This document shows positions 1-9,431 of a stretch of 64,000 bases of DNA, piece by piece. Location of the stretch: NCBI RefSeq assembly GCF_019312595.1, contig NZ_JAHWDQ010000001.1, positions 868,001 through 932,000 of the forward strand, read 5' to 3'. A program made the translations under genes and the position numbers. The notes beneath the pieces are model-generated. The model saw only the letters and a program-made list of their open reading frames with translations, made no database searches and was not told the DNA's origin. The DNA comes from Zhongshania aquimaris. GTDB taxonomy: Bacteria > Pseudomonadota > Gammaproteobacteria > Pseudomonadales > Spongiibacteraceae. The first letter of the stretch is position 1; every line of letters begins with the position of its first letter.

Positions 1-176
1 AAACCATCGTAATCGAGGCTTTTGAATTCTTCGGCATAGTTAAAATCATCACCCATGGGGTTAGATTTAGCGGACTGCTGGTGCAAAATCTCTAACGGTA
101 ACTGATTCGGCCACCAATCCTTGTTGCTTGTGCCAGCACCTGCGGTATGGTTCACCGGACATTTGTTATTCGACAT
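1..176 (-). CDS. katG: Catalase-peroxidase KatG, N-terminal fragment
   Basis: The reverse strand from an ATG at 176 reads [20 protein letters not shown], then a DWWPNQL stretch and [18 protein letters not shown]. This is the highly conserved amino terminus of bifunctional heme catalase-peroxidases, which destroy hydrogen peroxide in the cytoplasm. Only about 58 of the roughly 720-740 residues usual for the family lie in the window, so the heme and Met-Tyr-Trp adduct residues cannot be checked. An AAGGGAGAG ribosome binding site sits just before the ATG, which supports the start. The gene stands alone at the window edge; an OxyR-type site upstream was looked for but is not convincing. Confidence 0.93.
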   Translation of the reverse strand, partial: MSNNKCPVNHTAGAGTSNKDWWPNQLPLEILHQQSAKSNPMGDDFNYAEEFKSLDYDG

Positions 177-383
177 AGCGCTCTCCCTTGAGATGAATAA
201 TTTTTCTATCAGGCATAGTTATAGCCCCATGCTAGCAAGCTATCCAACTGTACTTTTCAATCATTACGATAGCTTTTAACTCTTGGACTTAGATTGAGGC
301 CGCCATACGCTAGGAATGTTCCTTTATCATGAGCTTGGGCCTGTTACTATCTGTGCAGAAGCAGACCAGCAAGGAATCACATC

Positions 384-785
384 ATGCCCGACGACAAGAC
401 AAAGAAAATCAAAGACACCGCAGCTGCGCTATTCAGCGGCTACGCAGACGAAAAGCCCTATGAGTTATGGCTGAGCTTCGACAAGAATCTGGCCAAGGAG
501 ATGTCCCGCTTTGTGGTGGGGGATATGTATGCGCGGGATGTATTAGCCAAAACCACCCGCCAATTAGTAGCTATTGCCGCGCTAAGCGCGACGGGCAAAC
601 AAGATGAGCTGAAACTCCATATTCACGCCGCCCTCAATATTGGCTGCACGCCTCAGGAAATTAGTGAGTCTATTTTCCAGATTGGCGTCTATGCGGGCTT
701 TCCGGCCATGAATAATGCGCTGCTTACCCTGCGCGGCGTACTGGAGGAAAACGGCCTTTGGCCGCTTGAGCAAAAAGAGGATTAG
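384..785 (+). CDS. Carboxymuconolactone decarboxylase family protein
   Basis: A 133-residue all-helical protein of the CMD/AhpD superfamily. The stretch TRQLVAIAALSATGKQDELK, then HIHAALNIGCTPQEISESI and a final GFPAMNNAL helix, follows the PcaC-type pattern, including the H-x-x-A-L-x-x-G segment. The CxxC motif of AhpD peroxidases is absent, so a decarboxylase- or hydrolase-like role is likelier than peroxidase activity; the substrate cannot be told. AAGGA precedes the ATG. It is monocistronic and convergent with the allophanate hydrolase gene, from which a strong hairpin separates it. Length is normal for the family. Confidence 0.85.
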   Translation: MPDDKTKKIKDTAAALFSGYADEKPYELWLSFDKNLAKEMSRFVVGDMYARDVLAKTTRQLVAIAALSATGKQDELKLHIHAALNIGCTPQEISESIFQIGVYAGFPAMNNALLTLRGVLEENGLWPLEQKED

Positions 786-795
786 AGATTGCTCT

Positions 796-831
796 CATCT
801 TGGCAGCCATCCATAGATGGCCGCCAAGATG
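796..831. terminator. Bidirectional hairpin terminator
   Basis: CATCTTGGC, one base, GCCATC, a CATA loop, GATGGC, one base, GCCAAGATG: a 15-bp stem with single opposed mismatches. It lies between two convergent genes that end at 785 and 847. There is no strong U tract on either side, so termination in both directions is inferred from position and stem strength. Confidence 0.65.
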
Positions 832-846
832 GGTACTAGCAGGGAT

Positions 847-2646
847 TTATTTTGCCGCGAGATATTTCCGCCAGGCAGCGAAATGACTAATGTCTTCAGC
901 ACCGGCTAAGCCCGATGCCTCGCAGATAAAGCCACTTACCTGACTGCCGTCTTGCAGGGTGACTTTACCGATACCCAAGGGCGCCGGAATTCCCGCAACA
1001 AAGCTGCCAAACTCTGCGGTAGGCACCGCCCACACTTCAACCTCTATGGCACGGCCTTCCCCCACAGACGCAACAACCATACCCGGTCTAAACGGCGGGC
1101 CACCGGCTAGGGCGTAAAGTTTGTAGTCAGGCGACGACATGGTTTTAGACAGCAAATAGGCACCGCGCTCTGTCAACTGCCAGTTTAGCGGCTGCCCTTC
1201 TAAATGAGCGCCGCACACCGCAACGGAAATAGTTTGTTGATCTTTAACAGGCACTGAAGCCAAGGGCTGGTAGTCGCCCTGCCCCTTTCCTAGCGGCAAC
1301 TGGAAGAGCTGCTGCAAACGGTTGGCCACCGACAGCAAACGCCTATCGGTGAAGGCTTCACCCACTAGGGTTAAGCCAAAGGGAAAGCCGCTTGCAGTAA
1401 AGCCTGTTGGCACCGCGACTCCGGCCAAATCAAAAAGGTTCATATAGTTGGTGTAGTAGCCCAAATTACTGTTCAGGGTGATGGGGTCTGCATTCACCTC
1501 GTCGATACGATAGGGCCGACCAGCGGTGGGGGTAAGCAAACAATCGACGCTTTCTAGCACGGCAGTTGCCGCTTTGCGCAATGTCTTTAAACGATACTGG
1601 GCGCGAAAAGCATCGACCGCAGAGCCTTTGTCACCCGCGCTGATAATAGTTCGGGTAACATCCAGCAAGGCCTCCGGACGCTTCTGAATAAGCGGCGAAG
1701 TCGCTATATAACGCTCGGCCACCCAAGGGCCTTCATATAGCAAACGTGCCGCTTCTATAAACGGTGAGAAATCAACTTCGACCAATTCCACACCGCTCGC
1801 GGCGATCGCTGCCAAAGACGCTTGATAGCTTTGTGCGTATTCTTCATGCCCAAAAAAGGCGAGCTGCTCGGCGGGCAATACACCCATCCGCACGCTACCC
1901 TGCCACAGCCCATAATGTCTTGCGTGATTGGCAAAGGGGTTGTTGCGACTATAGGCATCAGTGGCATCCTCGCCCTCGGCGATCGCTAAAATCGCATTGG
2001 CATCGTCGCACTGCAGGGCGAAAATGGTGATGCAGTCTAAAGACCGACAAGCGGGTAACATGCCGCTGGCAGAGAGCAAACCGATACTGGGTTTTACCCC
2101 CACCAAATTATTAAAGCAGGCCGGTACCCGTCCAGACCCTGCGGTATCGGTTCCCAATGAGAATGTTGCCATGCCCAGCGCCACCGACACCGCCGACCCC
2201 GCGCTTGAGCCGCCGCTAATCATGCTCGGGTCATAACTATTTTTGCATGCGCCCCAGGGTGAGCGCGTGCCCACCAAGCCTGTCGCAAATTGATCGAGGT
2301 TGGTTTTGCCAACCGGAATTGCCCCCGCCTCAATCAAGTGTTTCACCACAAATGCAGAGCGTTCCGGTGTGTAAGTGAATTCCTCGCAGGCAGCTGTTGT
2401 CGGCACTCCCGCCAAATCAATATTATCTTTTATGGCGAAGGGAATACCGTATAAGGGTAAGGCAGATGGCGAACTAGCTTCCAAGCGTTTTAAGTATGGC
2501 TCTAGCTCCGTCGCCGTAAGCTGATGAATCCAAATATTATGGTCACGATATTGTTCACAGCGCTCGCCAATCATCGCCATTACATCTCGCGGTGTGACAG
2601 TGCCAGCAGTATAGGCCGCTCGTAATTCAGTCAGTGAAAGGTTCAT
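847..2646 (-). CDS. atzF: Allophanate hydrolase
   Basis: A 599-residue amidase-signature enzyme that hydrolyses allophanate to two ammonia and two CO2, the last step of urea-amidolyase or guanidine catabolism. The Ser-cisSer-Lys triad is visible: Lys73 in GIPFAIKDNIDL, the GGSSAGSA loop near 145-152, and the nucleophile Ser171 in GTDTAGSGR. The C-terminal 120 or so residues (about 480 on, containing YKLYALAGGPPFRPGMV) match the AtzF C-terminal domain of allophanate hydrolases, which separates it from generic amidases. Its ATG overlaps the stop of the carboxylase gene by 4 bp (ATGA), so the two are translationally coupled. It is the last gene of the riboswitch-headed operon. Confidence 0.95.
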   Translation of the reverse strand: MNLSLTELRAAYTAGTVTPRDVMAMIGERCEQYRDHNIWIHQLTATELEPYLKRLEASSPSALPLYGIPFAIKDNIDLAGVPTTAACEEFTYTPERSAFVVKHLIEAGAIPVGKTNLDQFATGLVGTRSPWGACKNSYDPSMISGGSSAGSAVSVALGMATFSLGTDTAGSGRVPACFNNLVGVKPSIGLLSASGMLPACRSLDCITIFALQCDDANAILAIAEGEDATDAYSRNNPFANHARHYGLWQGSVRMGVLPAEQLAFFGHEEYAQSYQASLAAIAASGVELVEVDFSPFIEAARLLYEGPWVAERYIATSPLIQKRPEALLDVTRTIISAGDKGSAVDAFRAQYRLKTLRKAATAVLESVDCLLTPTAGRPYRIDEVNADPITLNSNLGYYTNYMNLFDLAGVAVPTGFTASGFPFGLTLVGEAFTDRRLLSVANRLQQLFQLPLGKGQGDYQPLASVPVKDQQTISVAVCGAHLEGQPLNWQLTERGAYLLSKTMSSPDYKLYALAGGPPFRPGMVVASVGEGRAIEVEVWAVPTAEFGSFVAGIPAPLGIGKVTLQDGSQVSGFICEASGLAGAEDISHFAAWRKYLAAK

Positions 2647-5600
2647 GACAACTCCTCCAAAATAAGCACAGACTGGCCGGCACTCACCCGCGCACCCTCG
2701 CGTAATAATTGTTTTTTAACCCGTCCCGCCTGTGGCGCAAACACAGCTATTTCCATCTTCATCGATTCCAGCAGCAGCAATGGCTGTCCCATTTCAACCA
2801 CGTCGCCCTCTTTGACTAGCAGTTGCCACACGCTGCCAGCGACGGAACTATCTACGGGAATTTCGCCCTCTTGCAAACTGACCACATCGGCGGCGTCATC
2901 AATTTCAGGCGCCTCGTAATGGAATTGGCCATCGGCATGCCAGCGTGCTAATTCTTCCGCAAAAGCCTGCTCGCGCTGCTCGGTATGTACAGTAATTTCA
3001 GATGAGTTATCAGCCAGCATTTGCTGATAATCCGCCAAGGAAAATTCGCCCTCTTCAATGCGCAGCGAATATTTACCCAAGGGGAAGTCATCACGAATTT
3101 GTAGCAACTCTTCCTGACTCACTTCGTAGAAACGAATTTGGTCGAAGAAGCGCAGTAAATACGGTTCGGTAAATTCCGTCGTGCGCCGATACCGATTCCA
3201 CATTTGCAGAGTTCTACCAATAAATTGATAGCCACCCGGCCCTTCCATGCCATACACACAAAGATAGGAACCGCCGATACCCACCGAGTTTTCCGACGTC
3301 CAGGTTCGTGCCGGATTGTATTTTGTGGTCACCAAACGATGGCGCGGATCAACTGGCGTAGCCACCGGCGCGCCCAAATACACATCACCTAAACCCATCA
3401 CCAAATACGCGGCATCGAAAACAATGCCTTTCACTGCATCAATACTGGCTAAGCCATTTATACGGCGAATAAATTCAAGGTTGCTTGGACACCATGGCGC
3501 ATTTTCGCGCACTGATTGCTGATATTTCGCAATGGCTTGGCGACAGGCTTCGTCGTCCCAACTCAGCGGCAGGTAAACGGTTCTCGACGGCACATTTAGT
3601 TGTTCAAGTTGGCTTGCGAGATGCCGTTCAGCCGCGCTCAGCACCGCCAGTAATTCCGCCAAGGAGATACGCTGGGAATCGTAATGCAACTGTAGTGAAC
3701 GAATACCGGGGGTTAATTCCCGCACACCGTCCACCGGATTCTTCTGCAAATACTGCATTAGAGCGTGGACGCGGAAACGCAGGCGTATATCTAATTCTAG
3801 GGGGCCGTATTCAACCAATAGGAAATGATCGCCAGCAACCCGATACACAACCTCGTCGCCGACTTCGTCAGCACTCAAGCGCTGAACGATGGGTGAGGGT
3901 AATTCCTTGAGTGATGTCACGGCGGGCATATCACCTGCCAAGGTGTTGATACTAGCTTGCTGTGCTGCCTCGGCCGCAACCGCATCGTCAATCGTCACCG
4001 CCACAAAACGCAATTTATCACCGGCGCGCAGCTGGCCAAGCTTCCATAGGTCGGCGCTTATCACCGTTGCGGGGCACACAAAGCCACCCAATGACGGGCC
4101 ATCCGGGCCGAGAATAACCGGCATATCGCCAGTGAAATCCACCGTGCCAAAAGCGTAGGCATTGTCGTGAATATTAGACGGGTGCATACCCGCTTCGCCG
4201 CCGCTGTCCCGCGCCCATGTTGGCTTAGGGCCGATTAAGCGCACACCGGTGCGGCTGGAGTTGTAGTGCACTTCCCAGCTCGCAGAAAAAAACGCCTCAA
4301 TATCTGCGTTAGTAAAAAAGTCCGGCGCGCCATGCGGCCCGTAGATTACCCGCAGAGTCCAGTCATTGCTTATCTGTGGCTTGAGTTGTTCGGGCAAGCT
4401 GTGAATCTGTGCGGGCGTGTCGCTCAATTCTAAAACGTCACCCACCCGCAAGGCACGGCCACTGTGACCACCAAATTGCCCCAGGGTAAAGGTAGAGCGT
4501 GATCCCAGATACTCCGGGCATTGAATACCGCCGGCGATAGCCAAGTACGCCCTGGCACCGGCGCTAATGCGACCAAGGGTTAGGGTCTGACCAGCCTCAA
4601 TGCGCACGACCTGCCAGCTTGCTATCGCCAGTCCCTGCGAGCCGGCCGAACCACCAAACACCGTAGCGGGTATGTCTGCACCACCCACGACAATATCGGT
4701 GGCAATACTAAATTGCAGACTCGGGCCTTGCAGGGTTATCTCTAAACCTGCGGCGCGCTCGTCATTGCCTAACAAGCGATTTGCCAAGCGGAAAGAGTAA
4801 CTGTCGAAGGGGCCAGACGGCGGCACGCCAACATCCCAGTAACCACTGCGGCCGGGGAAATCCTGCACGGTAGTTTGAGTACCCGCTTGCAACACCGTGA
4901 TCCGCTTTGGCTGCCACTGAAAATCATTTAAATAGCGCGTGGTGACCAAACCTTCTTTTAGCAAGGGATCATCGAGCAAAGTTCGCAGATACTCCCTATT
5001 GCTGACAATGCCATACAGCTCAGTATTATCTAGCGCCGCCGCCACGCCCTGCAGCGCCAAACGCCGCTCGGGGGCATGAAAAATAATCTTAGCCAACATC
5101 GGATCAAAGTACGGCGACACCTCAATGCCGCTATCCAACCAGTGATCTATGCGCAAGCCATCAGCCTCAGGAAATTTAACCTTGCTGAGCAAGCCCGCGC
5201 AGGGCTGAAATTGCTGATAGGGATCTTCGGCGTAAACCCGCACTTGTACGGCGTGACCTTTAGGAACCAGTTTTTTGCGCAAATCGGCAAGGTCGGGTAA
5301 ATCACCACTGGCCAGCATTAACATCCACGCCACCAGATCGATACCCCAAACCGCTTCCGTCACGCCGTGCTCTACTTGCAGGCGTGTGTTTACTTCTAAG
5401 AAATAAAATTCGCGACTGTCTTGATCGTAAATAAATTCCACCGTGCCAGCATTGCGGTATTTAACCGCCGACAGCAAATCTTCGGCTTGGGTATACAGCA
5501 AATGCCGCACTGAATCAGGCAGATTCGGTGCCGGACATTCCTCCACCACTTTTTGGTTTCGGCGCTGCGCCGAGCAGTCTCGCTCGCCAATGGCAACGAC

Positions 5601-6257
5601 CTGACCGTAGCCATCACCAAACACCTGCACTTCGATATGGCGAGCGCGGGCAATAAATTTTTCTAAAAATACACCGTCGTTTGAAAAATTATTGCCGCCT
5701 AATTTTTTAACTTTTTCAAAACCACTGCGCAAATCTGCCTCGCTGTGGCAGACCTGCATACCGATGCCACCACCGCCGGCGGTGCTCTTTAACATTACCG
5801 GGTAGCCAATAACCGAGGCTTGGCTAACCGCGCTATCTAAATCATTTAACAAACCCGTGCCGGGTGGCAGCGGCACGCCGACCGATTCGGCGATTTCACG
5901 CGCGCGATGCTTTAAACCAAAGTCGAGCATATGCTGGGCGGTCGGCCCAATAAACGTGATGCCAGCTGTCTCACAGTCGCCAACAAAATTCGCGTTTTCA
6001 CTAAGAAAACCGTAACCGGGGTGAATTGCCTCTGCGCCACACTCCTTCGCGATGGCCAGGATTTTATCGGCATTCAGGTAGGTGTCGGCCGCTGCGCCGT
6101 CGCCCAAGCTATAGGCTTCGTCGGCATTGCGAACATGGAGACTGCGCGCGTCGGCTTCGGCATAAACCGCGACGGCCGTGATATTGAAGCTTTTGAGTGT
6201 GCGAATAATACGGGTGGCGATGGCGCCACGGTTCGCGATTAATACTTTCTGGAACAT
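2643..6257 (-). CDS. Biotin-dependent guanidine/urea carboxylase
   Basis: A 1204-residue multidomain carboxylase. Residues 1-450 form a biotin carboxylase (ATP-grasp loop KSTAGGGGIGM, then GERDCSAQRRNQK). Next come domains homologous to KipA and KipI that make up the carboxyltransferase (VGVPPSGPFDSYSFRLANRL; GLGDVYLGAPVATP; KYNPARTW). The C-terminus is a biotinyl domain with the biotin-accepting Lys1167 in LLESMKMEI. The family is annotated as urea carboxylase, but enzymes encoded beside two DUF1989 proteins and under a guanidine-I riboswitch have been shown to prefer guanidine, making carboxyguanidine. That substrate is inferred here from context; the discriminating active-site residue was not placed by eye. 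It is unfused, with allophanate hydrolase as a separate downstream gene, unlike fungal DUR1,2. Confidence 0.93.
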   Translation of the reverse strand: MFQKVLIANRGAIATRIIRTLKSFNITAVAVYAEADARSLHVRNADEAYSLGDGAAADTYLNADKILAIAKECGAEAIHPGYGFLSENANFVGDCETAGITFIGPTAQHMLDFGLKHRAREIAESVGVPLPPGTGLLNDLDSAVSQASVIGYPVMLKSTAGGGGIGMQVCHSEADLRSGFEKVKKLGGNNFSNDGVFLEKFIARARHIEVQVFGDGYGQVVAIGERDCSAQRRNQKVVEECPAPNLPDSVRHLLYTQAEDLLSAVKYRNAGTVEFIYDQDSREFYFLEVNTRLQVEHGVTEAVWGIDLVAWMLMLASGDLPDLADLRKKLVPKGHAVQVRVYAEDPYQQFQPCAGLLSKVKFPEADGLRIDHWLDSGIEVSPYFDPMLAKIIFHAPERRLALQGVAAALDNTELYGIVSNREYLRTLLDDPLLKEGLVTTRYLNDFQWQPKRITVLQAGTQTTVQDFPGRSGYWDVGVPPSGPFDSYSFRLANRLLGNDERAAGLEITLQGPSLQFSIATDIVVGGADIPATVFGGSAGSQGLAIASWQVVRIEAGQTLTLGRISAGARAYLAIAGGIQCPEYLGSRSTFTLGQFGGHSGRALRVGDVLELSDTPAQIHSLPEQLKPQISNDWTLRVIYGPHGAPDFFTNADIEAFFSASWEVHYNSSRTGVRLIGPKPTWARDSGGEAGMHPSNIHDNAYAFGTVDFTGDMPVILGPDGPSLGGFVCPATVISADLWKLGQLRAGDKLRFVAVTIDDAVAAEAAQQASINTLAGDMPAVTSLKELPSPIVQRLSADEVGDEVVYRVAGDHFLLVEYGPLELDIRLRFRVHALMQYLQKNPVDGVRELTPGIRSLQLHYDSQRISLAELLAVLSAAERHLASQLEQLNVPSRTVYLPLSWDDEACRQAIAKYQQSVRENAPWCPSNLEFIRRINGLASIDAVKGIVFDAAYLVMGLGDVYLGAPVATPVDPRHRLVTTKYNPARTWTSENSVGIGGSYLCVYGMEGPGGYQFIGRTLQMWNRYRRTTEFTEPYLLRFFDQIRFYEVSQEELLQIRDDFPLGKYSLRIEEGEFSLADYQQMLADNSSEITVHTEQREQAFAEELARWHADGQFHYEAPEIDDAADVVSLQEGEIPVDSSVAGSVWQLLVKEGDVVEMGQPLLLLESMKMEIAVFAPQAGRVKKQLLREGARVSAGQSVLILEELS

Positions 6258-6362
6258 AGCAATCCGGTAACGGGCCGTCCCGTTATGTCATACGACAGTG
6301 GCCGTCCACTGAAGATGATTTACAAAAGTCAGACGTCGGAAGTCAGATGTCTGAGGGTTCCC

Positions 6363-7004
6363 TTACGCATCCCACACCAGGTATTCAATGGGTGTTGGAT
6401 TGTAGGCATTACAGGGATTGTTTAACTGCGGGCAGTTGGAAATTAATACGTATACATCGACCAAGGCCTTTAACTCCACGTATTTACCTGCACCGGAAAT
6501 ACCGTCTGCAAAACTCAAACCTCCGTCTTCGGTCACCGGCACATTCATAAAGAAATTAATATTGTGGCTTATGTCGCGCTTGCTCAAACCGTATTCAGGT
6601 TTCTCTGCGATCGCTAACATCCAACTATCTCGACACGCGTGCATACAGCGCTTTTCCAGATCGTAACGCACGCTATTACTCTCCGTGGCACAGGCGCCGC
6701 CGAGGGTGTCATGACGACCGCAGGTGTCGGCCACAATCTCGAGCATGGCGCGATTTTCATTACTGCGCAGCAGCGAGCCCGCCGTCAAATACACATTGTG
6801 TTGTTCGCGAATGGTATCGGTGGCGCTGTATCGCTCAGCGGGATTGTCCGCACAAAAAAATAGGGTATCGGCAGCCTGATTGCCCTCTAAATCGAGAAGA
6901 CGGAATGTTTGGCCGGCATCAACTTTACCTAAATAGTAATCCCCCGCCCAAACCACTTCGCGAAACACCGCGTCGTCTACTAACAAACTACTTTCTCTAA
7001 TCAT
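6363..7004 (-). CDS. cgdB: DUF1989 protein, carboxyguanidine deiminase subunit (UAAP2 type)
   Basis: A 213-residue DUF1989 protein, commonly called urea amidolyase-associated protein 2. Diagnostic segments are [15 protein letters not shown], a CGRHDTLGG loop, [11 protein letters not shown] and a [10 protein letters not shown] metal-ligand-like cysteine cluster. Members of this pair form a heteromeric zinc enzyme that deiminates carboxyguanidine to allophanate and ammonia, linking the carboxylase to allophanate hydrolase. It lies 15 bp after its paralogue and 105 bp before the carboxylase. Which paralogue carries the A or B name is a naming convention I am less sure of; membership of the pair is secure. 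Confidence 0.88.
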   Translation of the reverse strand: MIRESSLLVDDAVFREVVWAGDYYLGKVDAGQTFRLLDLEGNQAADTLFFCADNPAERYSATDTIREQHNVYLTAGSLLRSNENRAMLEIVADTCGRHDTLGGACATESNSVRYDLEKRCMHACRDSWMLAIAEKPEYGLSKRDISHNINFFMNVPVTEDGGLSFADGISGAGKYVELKALVDVYVLISNCPQLNNPCNAYNPTPIEYLVWDA

Positions 7005-7019
7005 GTTACGGCCCTCCCC

Positions 7020-7730
7020 TCAGCTGCCTAAATAGTACAGTGCGTTGTTTTTAAAACCGCGACGGTTTTCATCACAGTGATTCAAGCACACATCGTCTTC
7101 TGTCATCGGCGCAGCGAGACCCAACTCAATACCAATACGGTGGCGAGGATACTGCGCATCATGTCGAAGTGGATGCGGACAGGCGTGAACGACAACCAGA
7201 GTATCCATTTCAAAACGCAGGGTGACACTGCTGCCCGCTTCACTTGGATTCGAAGCCAGGGACATATCGCCTTCGGCGTCGGTAATCACCGTGCTAAACC
7301 AGTTGATATTGGCCGCCATATCCGCAGCACCTAAACCGTATTTAGCCAGCTCTGTTAGGAATGCATCGTAACCATTTTGATGCCACTCGTTGCGATCATT
7401 TTGATAATCCCGCGCACCCCAGCGATCAGCCACATGGCTGGCGTGGGTATTACCGCAGACGGTGTCGTGCCAACCGTGATCGTCCGCAATCACCGAGGCA
7501 AAAATCCGCCCCATATCTGAGTACAGGCAATGGCCTTTGGTCAGCTTAAAGGTGTGCTGGCATTTCAAGGTGTCTGGCGCGTTATAGCGCTCCAATAAAT
7601 TTCGTGGATTGTAAAACAACATACCGGCATTGCCGCCGCCATCGATATCGCGCAGGGTAAGCTGTGTACCGCGCCGCGCCTCAAATGACCAATGCCCTCC
7701 GGCGGGCAACTCGGTTTGATAATTTTGCAT
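7020..7730 (-). CDS. cgdA: DUF1989 protein, carboxyguanidine deiminase subunit (UAAP1 type)
   Basis: A 236-residue DUF1989 protein, the longer (UAAP1) member of the pair. It shows the family features GGNAGMLFYNP, DDHGWHDTVCGNTH, then ANINWFSTV and a VVVHACPHPL segment with the Cys and His expected of metal ligands. With the 7004-6363 product it should form the carboxyguanidine deiminase. Its start follows the ABC ATPase stop by 1 bp, and the next gene begins 15 bp after it, so all are one transcription unit. The older view that these are accessory proteins for urea use is not supported by the guanidine riboswitch upstream. Confidence 0.88.
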   Translation of the reverse strand: MQNYQTELPAGGHWSFEARRGTQLTLRDIDGGGNAGMLFYNPRNLLERYNAPDTLKCQHTFKLTKGHCLYSDMGRIFASVIADDHGWHDTVCGNTHASHVADRWGARDYQNDRNEWHQNGYDAFLTELAKYGLGAADMAANINWFSTVITDAEGDMSLASNPSEAGSSVTLRFEMDTLVVVHACPHPLRHDAQYPRHRIGIELGLAAPMTEDDVCLNHCDENRRGFKNNALYYLGS

Positions 7731-7731
7731 T

Positions 7732-8508
7732 TTAAACGTGCTCCACCTGACTTTTTACAGCCAGGCTCTGGTCAATTTCATCGAGTAATTCCTGCTCACA
7801 AGCGCCCACTGGCAGGTCATAGGTTATCCCCGCTCCGTAGGCGTTGGGTGCCTGCGCATCCACTCGACGCTTATCAAATACCCACAGCCGTGTGCCCAAA
7901 TGAAAACCCTCTTTTAAGTCGTGGGTCACCATAAAGACGGTGAGCTTATGCTTGCGCCATAGATCCAATACCAGCTCATGCATGTCGGCACGAATACCCG
8001 GATCTAGCGCACCAAAGGGTTCGTCTAATAGTAAAATTCGAGGCTTTAAAATTAAGGCCTGCGCGATGGCCAAGCGCTGTCGCATACCGCCCGACAACTC
8101 ATCGGGGAAGCTATGTTGCATATGACTTAGACCGACAATGTTTAGTAATTCAGCGGCCTCCTGACGAGCAGCCCTTTTTGCCCCGCCCCATAAAAAACCT
8201 AAGCGTGTTTTTTCAAAAACACGGGCGATTACTACATTTTCTAAAACGCTTAAGTGGGGAAAGACCGAATACTGCTGAAAAACCACACCGCGATTTGCAT
8301 CCGGCTCCGACGGTATCGGCTTGCCATCTAATAAAATACTGCCCTGCGACGGCGTTTCTGTACCCAGCAGCATTTTCAAAAAAGTGCTTTTCCCGCAGCC
8401 GGACGCGCCGACCAAGGTAATAAACTCACCTTCTTTTACCGTGGCAGAAATGTTTTCCAAAATGACATTGTCGCCATAGCGCTTCCAAATATTTTTAATC
8501 TCGATCAT
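7732..8508 (-). CDS. ABC transporter ATPase (NitT/TauT type, probable guanidine import)
   Basis: A 258-residue ABC ATPase with Walker A GASGCGKST (residues 34-42), signature LSGGMRQRLAIAQAL, Walker B ILLLDEPFG and the switch histidine in VMVTHDLKEG. It belongs to the nitrate/sulfonate/taurine importer group (SsuB/TauB-like). It would power the permease whose gene overlaps it by 4 bp upstream (8505-8508). The substrate is inferred as guanidine from the riboswitch and the enzymes encoded downstream, not from the ATPase itself. Confidence 0.93.
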   Translation of the reverse strand: MIEIKNIWKRYGDNVILENISATVKEGEFITLVGASGCGKSTFLKMLLGTETPSQGSILLDGKPIPSEPDANRGVVFQQYSVFPHLSVLENVVIARVFEKTRLGFLWGGAKRAARQEAAELLNIVGLSHMQHSFPDELSGGMRQRLAIAQALILKPRILLLDEPFGALDPGIRADMHELVLDLWRKHKLTVFMVTHDLKEGFHLGTRLWVFDKRRVDAQAPNAYGAGITYDLPVGACEQELLDEIDQSLAVKSQVEHV

Positions 8509-9329
8509 GACTTGCCCTCCTGCTGCGCATGCCAGGGAAAGGCAAAACGGCTCAGTTGGGCGAGTAAATAATCAATCGTGAATGCCAAGACAGTGACCCA
8601 CGCGACGTAGGGCAAAATGACATCCATAGACAAGTAACGGCGAACTAGAAACACGCGATAGCCCAGACCGTCGGTTGAGGCAATTGCTTCGGCTGCGATT
8701 AAGAACAACCACGCAGAACCAAGTGACAAGCGCACTGCATCGATCAGCCTAGGCATCAATTGCGGAATCAAAACCCGCAAGATAATTTGTCCGCTATTGG
8801 CACCCAGGGTTTGGGCTTTAACCAATTGTTCTCGGGGAATTTCCAAGGTTCGCTTTTGGATATCTCTGGCAATAAAAGGTGTAACACCAATGGCAATCAG
8901 TGCCACCTTTGACACTTCACCCAAACCAAACACAATAAACAAAACCGGTAAAAGGGCCATCGGCGGTACCAGCGACACCACGGTAAGCAAGGGCGCGAAG
9001 CTGGCATTTAAAACCGGCAATGCGCCCGTCATTAATCCAAAGAACATACCCAGCGATGCTGCTATTAGCATGCCCAGACCCAAGCGACGGAGGCTACTCA
9101 CGGTATCCTGCCAAAACAGGTAATCGCCGCTGCGCTTACTGGGTTCAAATGCGAGACGCTGAATAGCGTCGCCCATTTGCGAGAAACTAGGGAGCAACTT
9201 ATCGGCAGCGTTTTCTGCCAGCCGCGCATCTGACGCTGAAATATACAGCAGAATAATTGCCGCGAAGGGCAGCAGAGCTAAGCCGATTCGCCATATTCTC
9301 GAGGGTGTAAAATTGATAAGTCGCTTCAT
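8505..9329 (-). CDS. ABC transporter permease (NitT/TauT type)
   Basis: A 274-residue inner-membrane protein with an N-terminal signal-anchor helix (IGLALLPFAAIILLYIS) and about five further hydrophobic helices. The EAA-like coupling loop reads EQLVKAQTLGANSGQIILRV. It is of SsuC/TauC type and works with the ATPase encoded 4 bp into its end and the binding protein upstream. Its start lies 102 bp after the binding-protein gene, across a strong hairpin, so its level is probably lower than that of the binding protein. The guanidine substrate is inferred from context. Confidence 0.92.
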   Translation of the reverse strand: MKRLINFTPSRIWRIGLALLPFAAIILLYISASDARLAENAADKLLPSFSQMGDAIQRLAFEPSKRSGDYLFWQDTVSSLRRLGLGMLIAASLGMFFGLMTGALPVLNASFAPLLTVVSLVPPMALLPVLFIVFGLGEVSKVALIAIGVTPFIARDIQKRTLEIPREQLVKAQTLGANSGQIILRVLIPQLMPRLIDAVRLSLGSAWLFLIAAEAIASTDGLGYRVFLVRRYLSMDVILPYVAWVTVLAFTIDYLLAQLSRFAFPWHAQQEGKS

Positions 9330-9376
9330 AGGTTTCTTGCCTTGTTGACTGTAATTCTTGTGTAAGCTGCTTTGCT

Positions 9377-9418
9377 CATTTGTGCGGCGATTTTGCGTCG
9401 CTCATCGCCGCACAAATG
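9377..9418 (-). other. Intra-operon stem-loop after the binding-protein gene
   Basis: CATTTGTGCGGCGA and its exact reverse complement TCGCCGCACAAATG enclose a 14-base loop in the gap between the binding-protein and permease genes. There is no U tract. Such hairpins after the first gene of an importer operon typically protect the upstream message from 3' decay or partly attenuate, giving binding protein in excess. That role is inferred. Confidence 0.7.
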
Positions 9419-9431
9419 GCGCTCTACAGCC

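Noticed and set aside
177-383. OxyR-type site upstream of katG
   Set aside because: ATAG/CTAT-like pieces occur but the spacing and symmetry match the consensus poorly.
3485-3910. Plus-strand open frame of 141 codons inside the carboxylase gene
   Set aside because: It is antisense to conserved carboxyltransferase sequence, Arg-rich and without a ribosome site; many similar frames lie opposite the GC-rich genes in this window.
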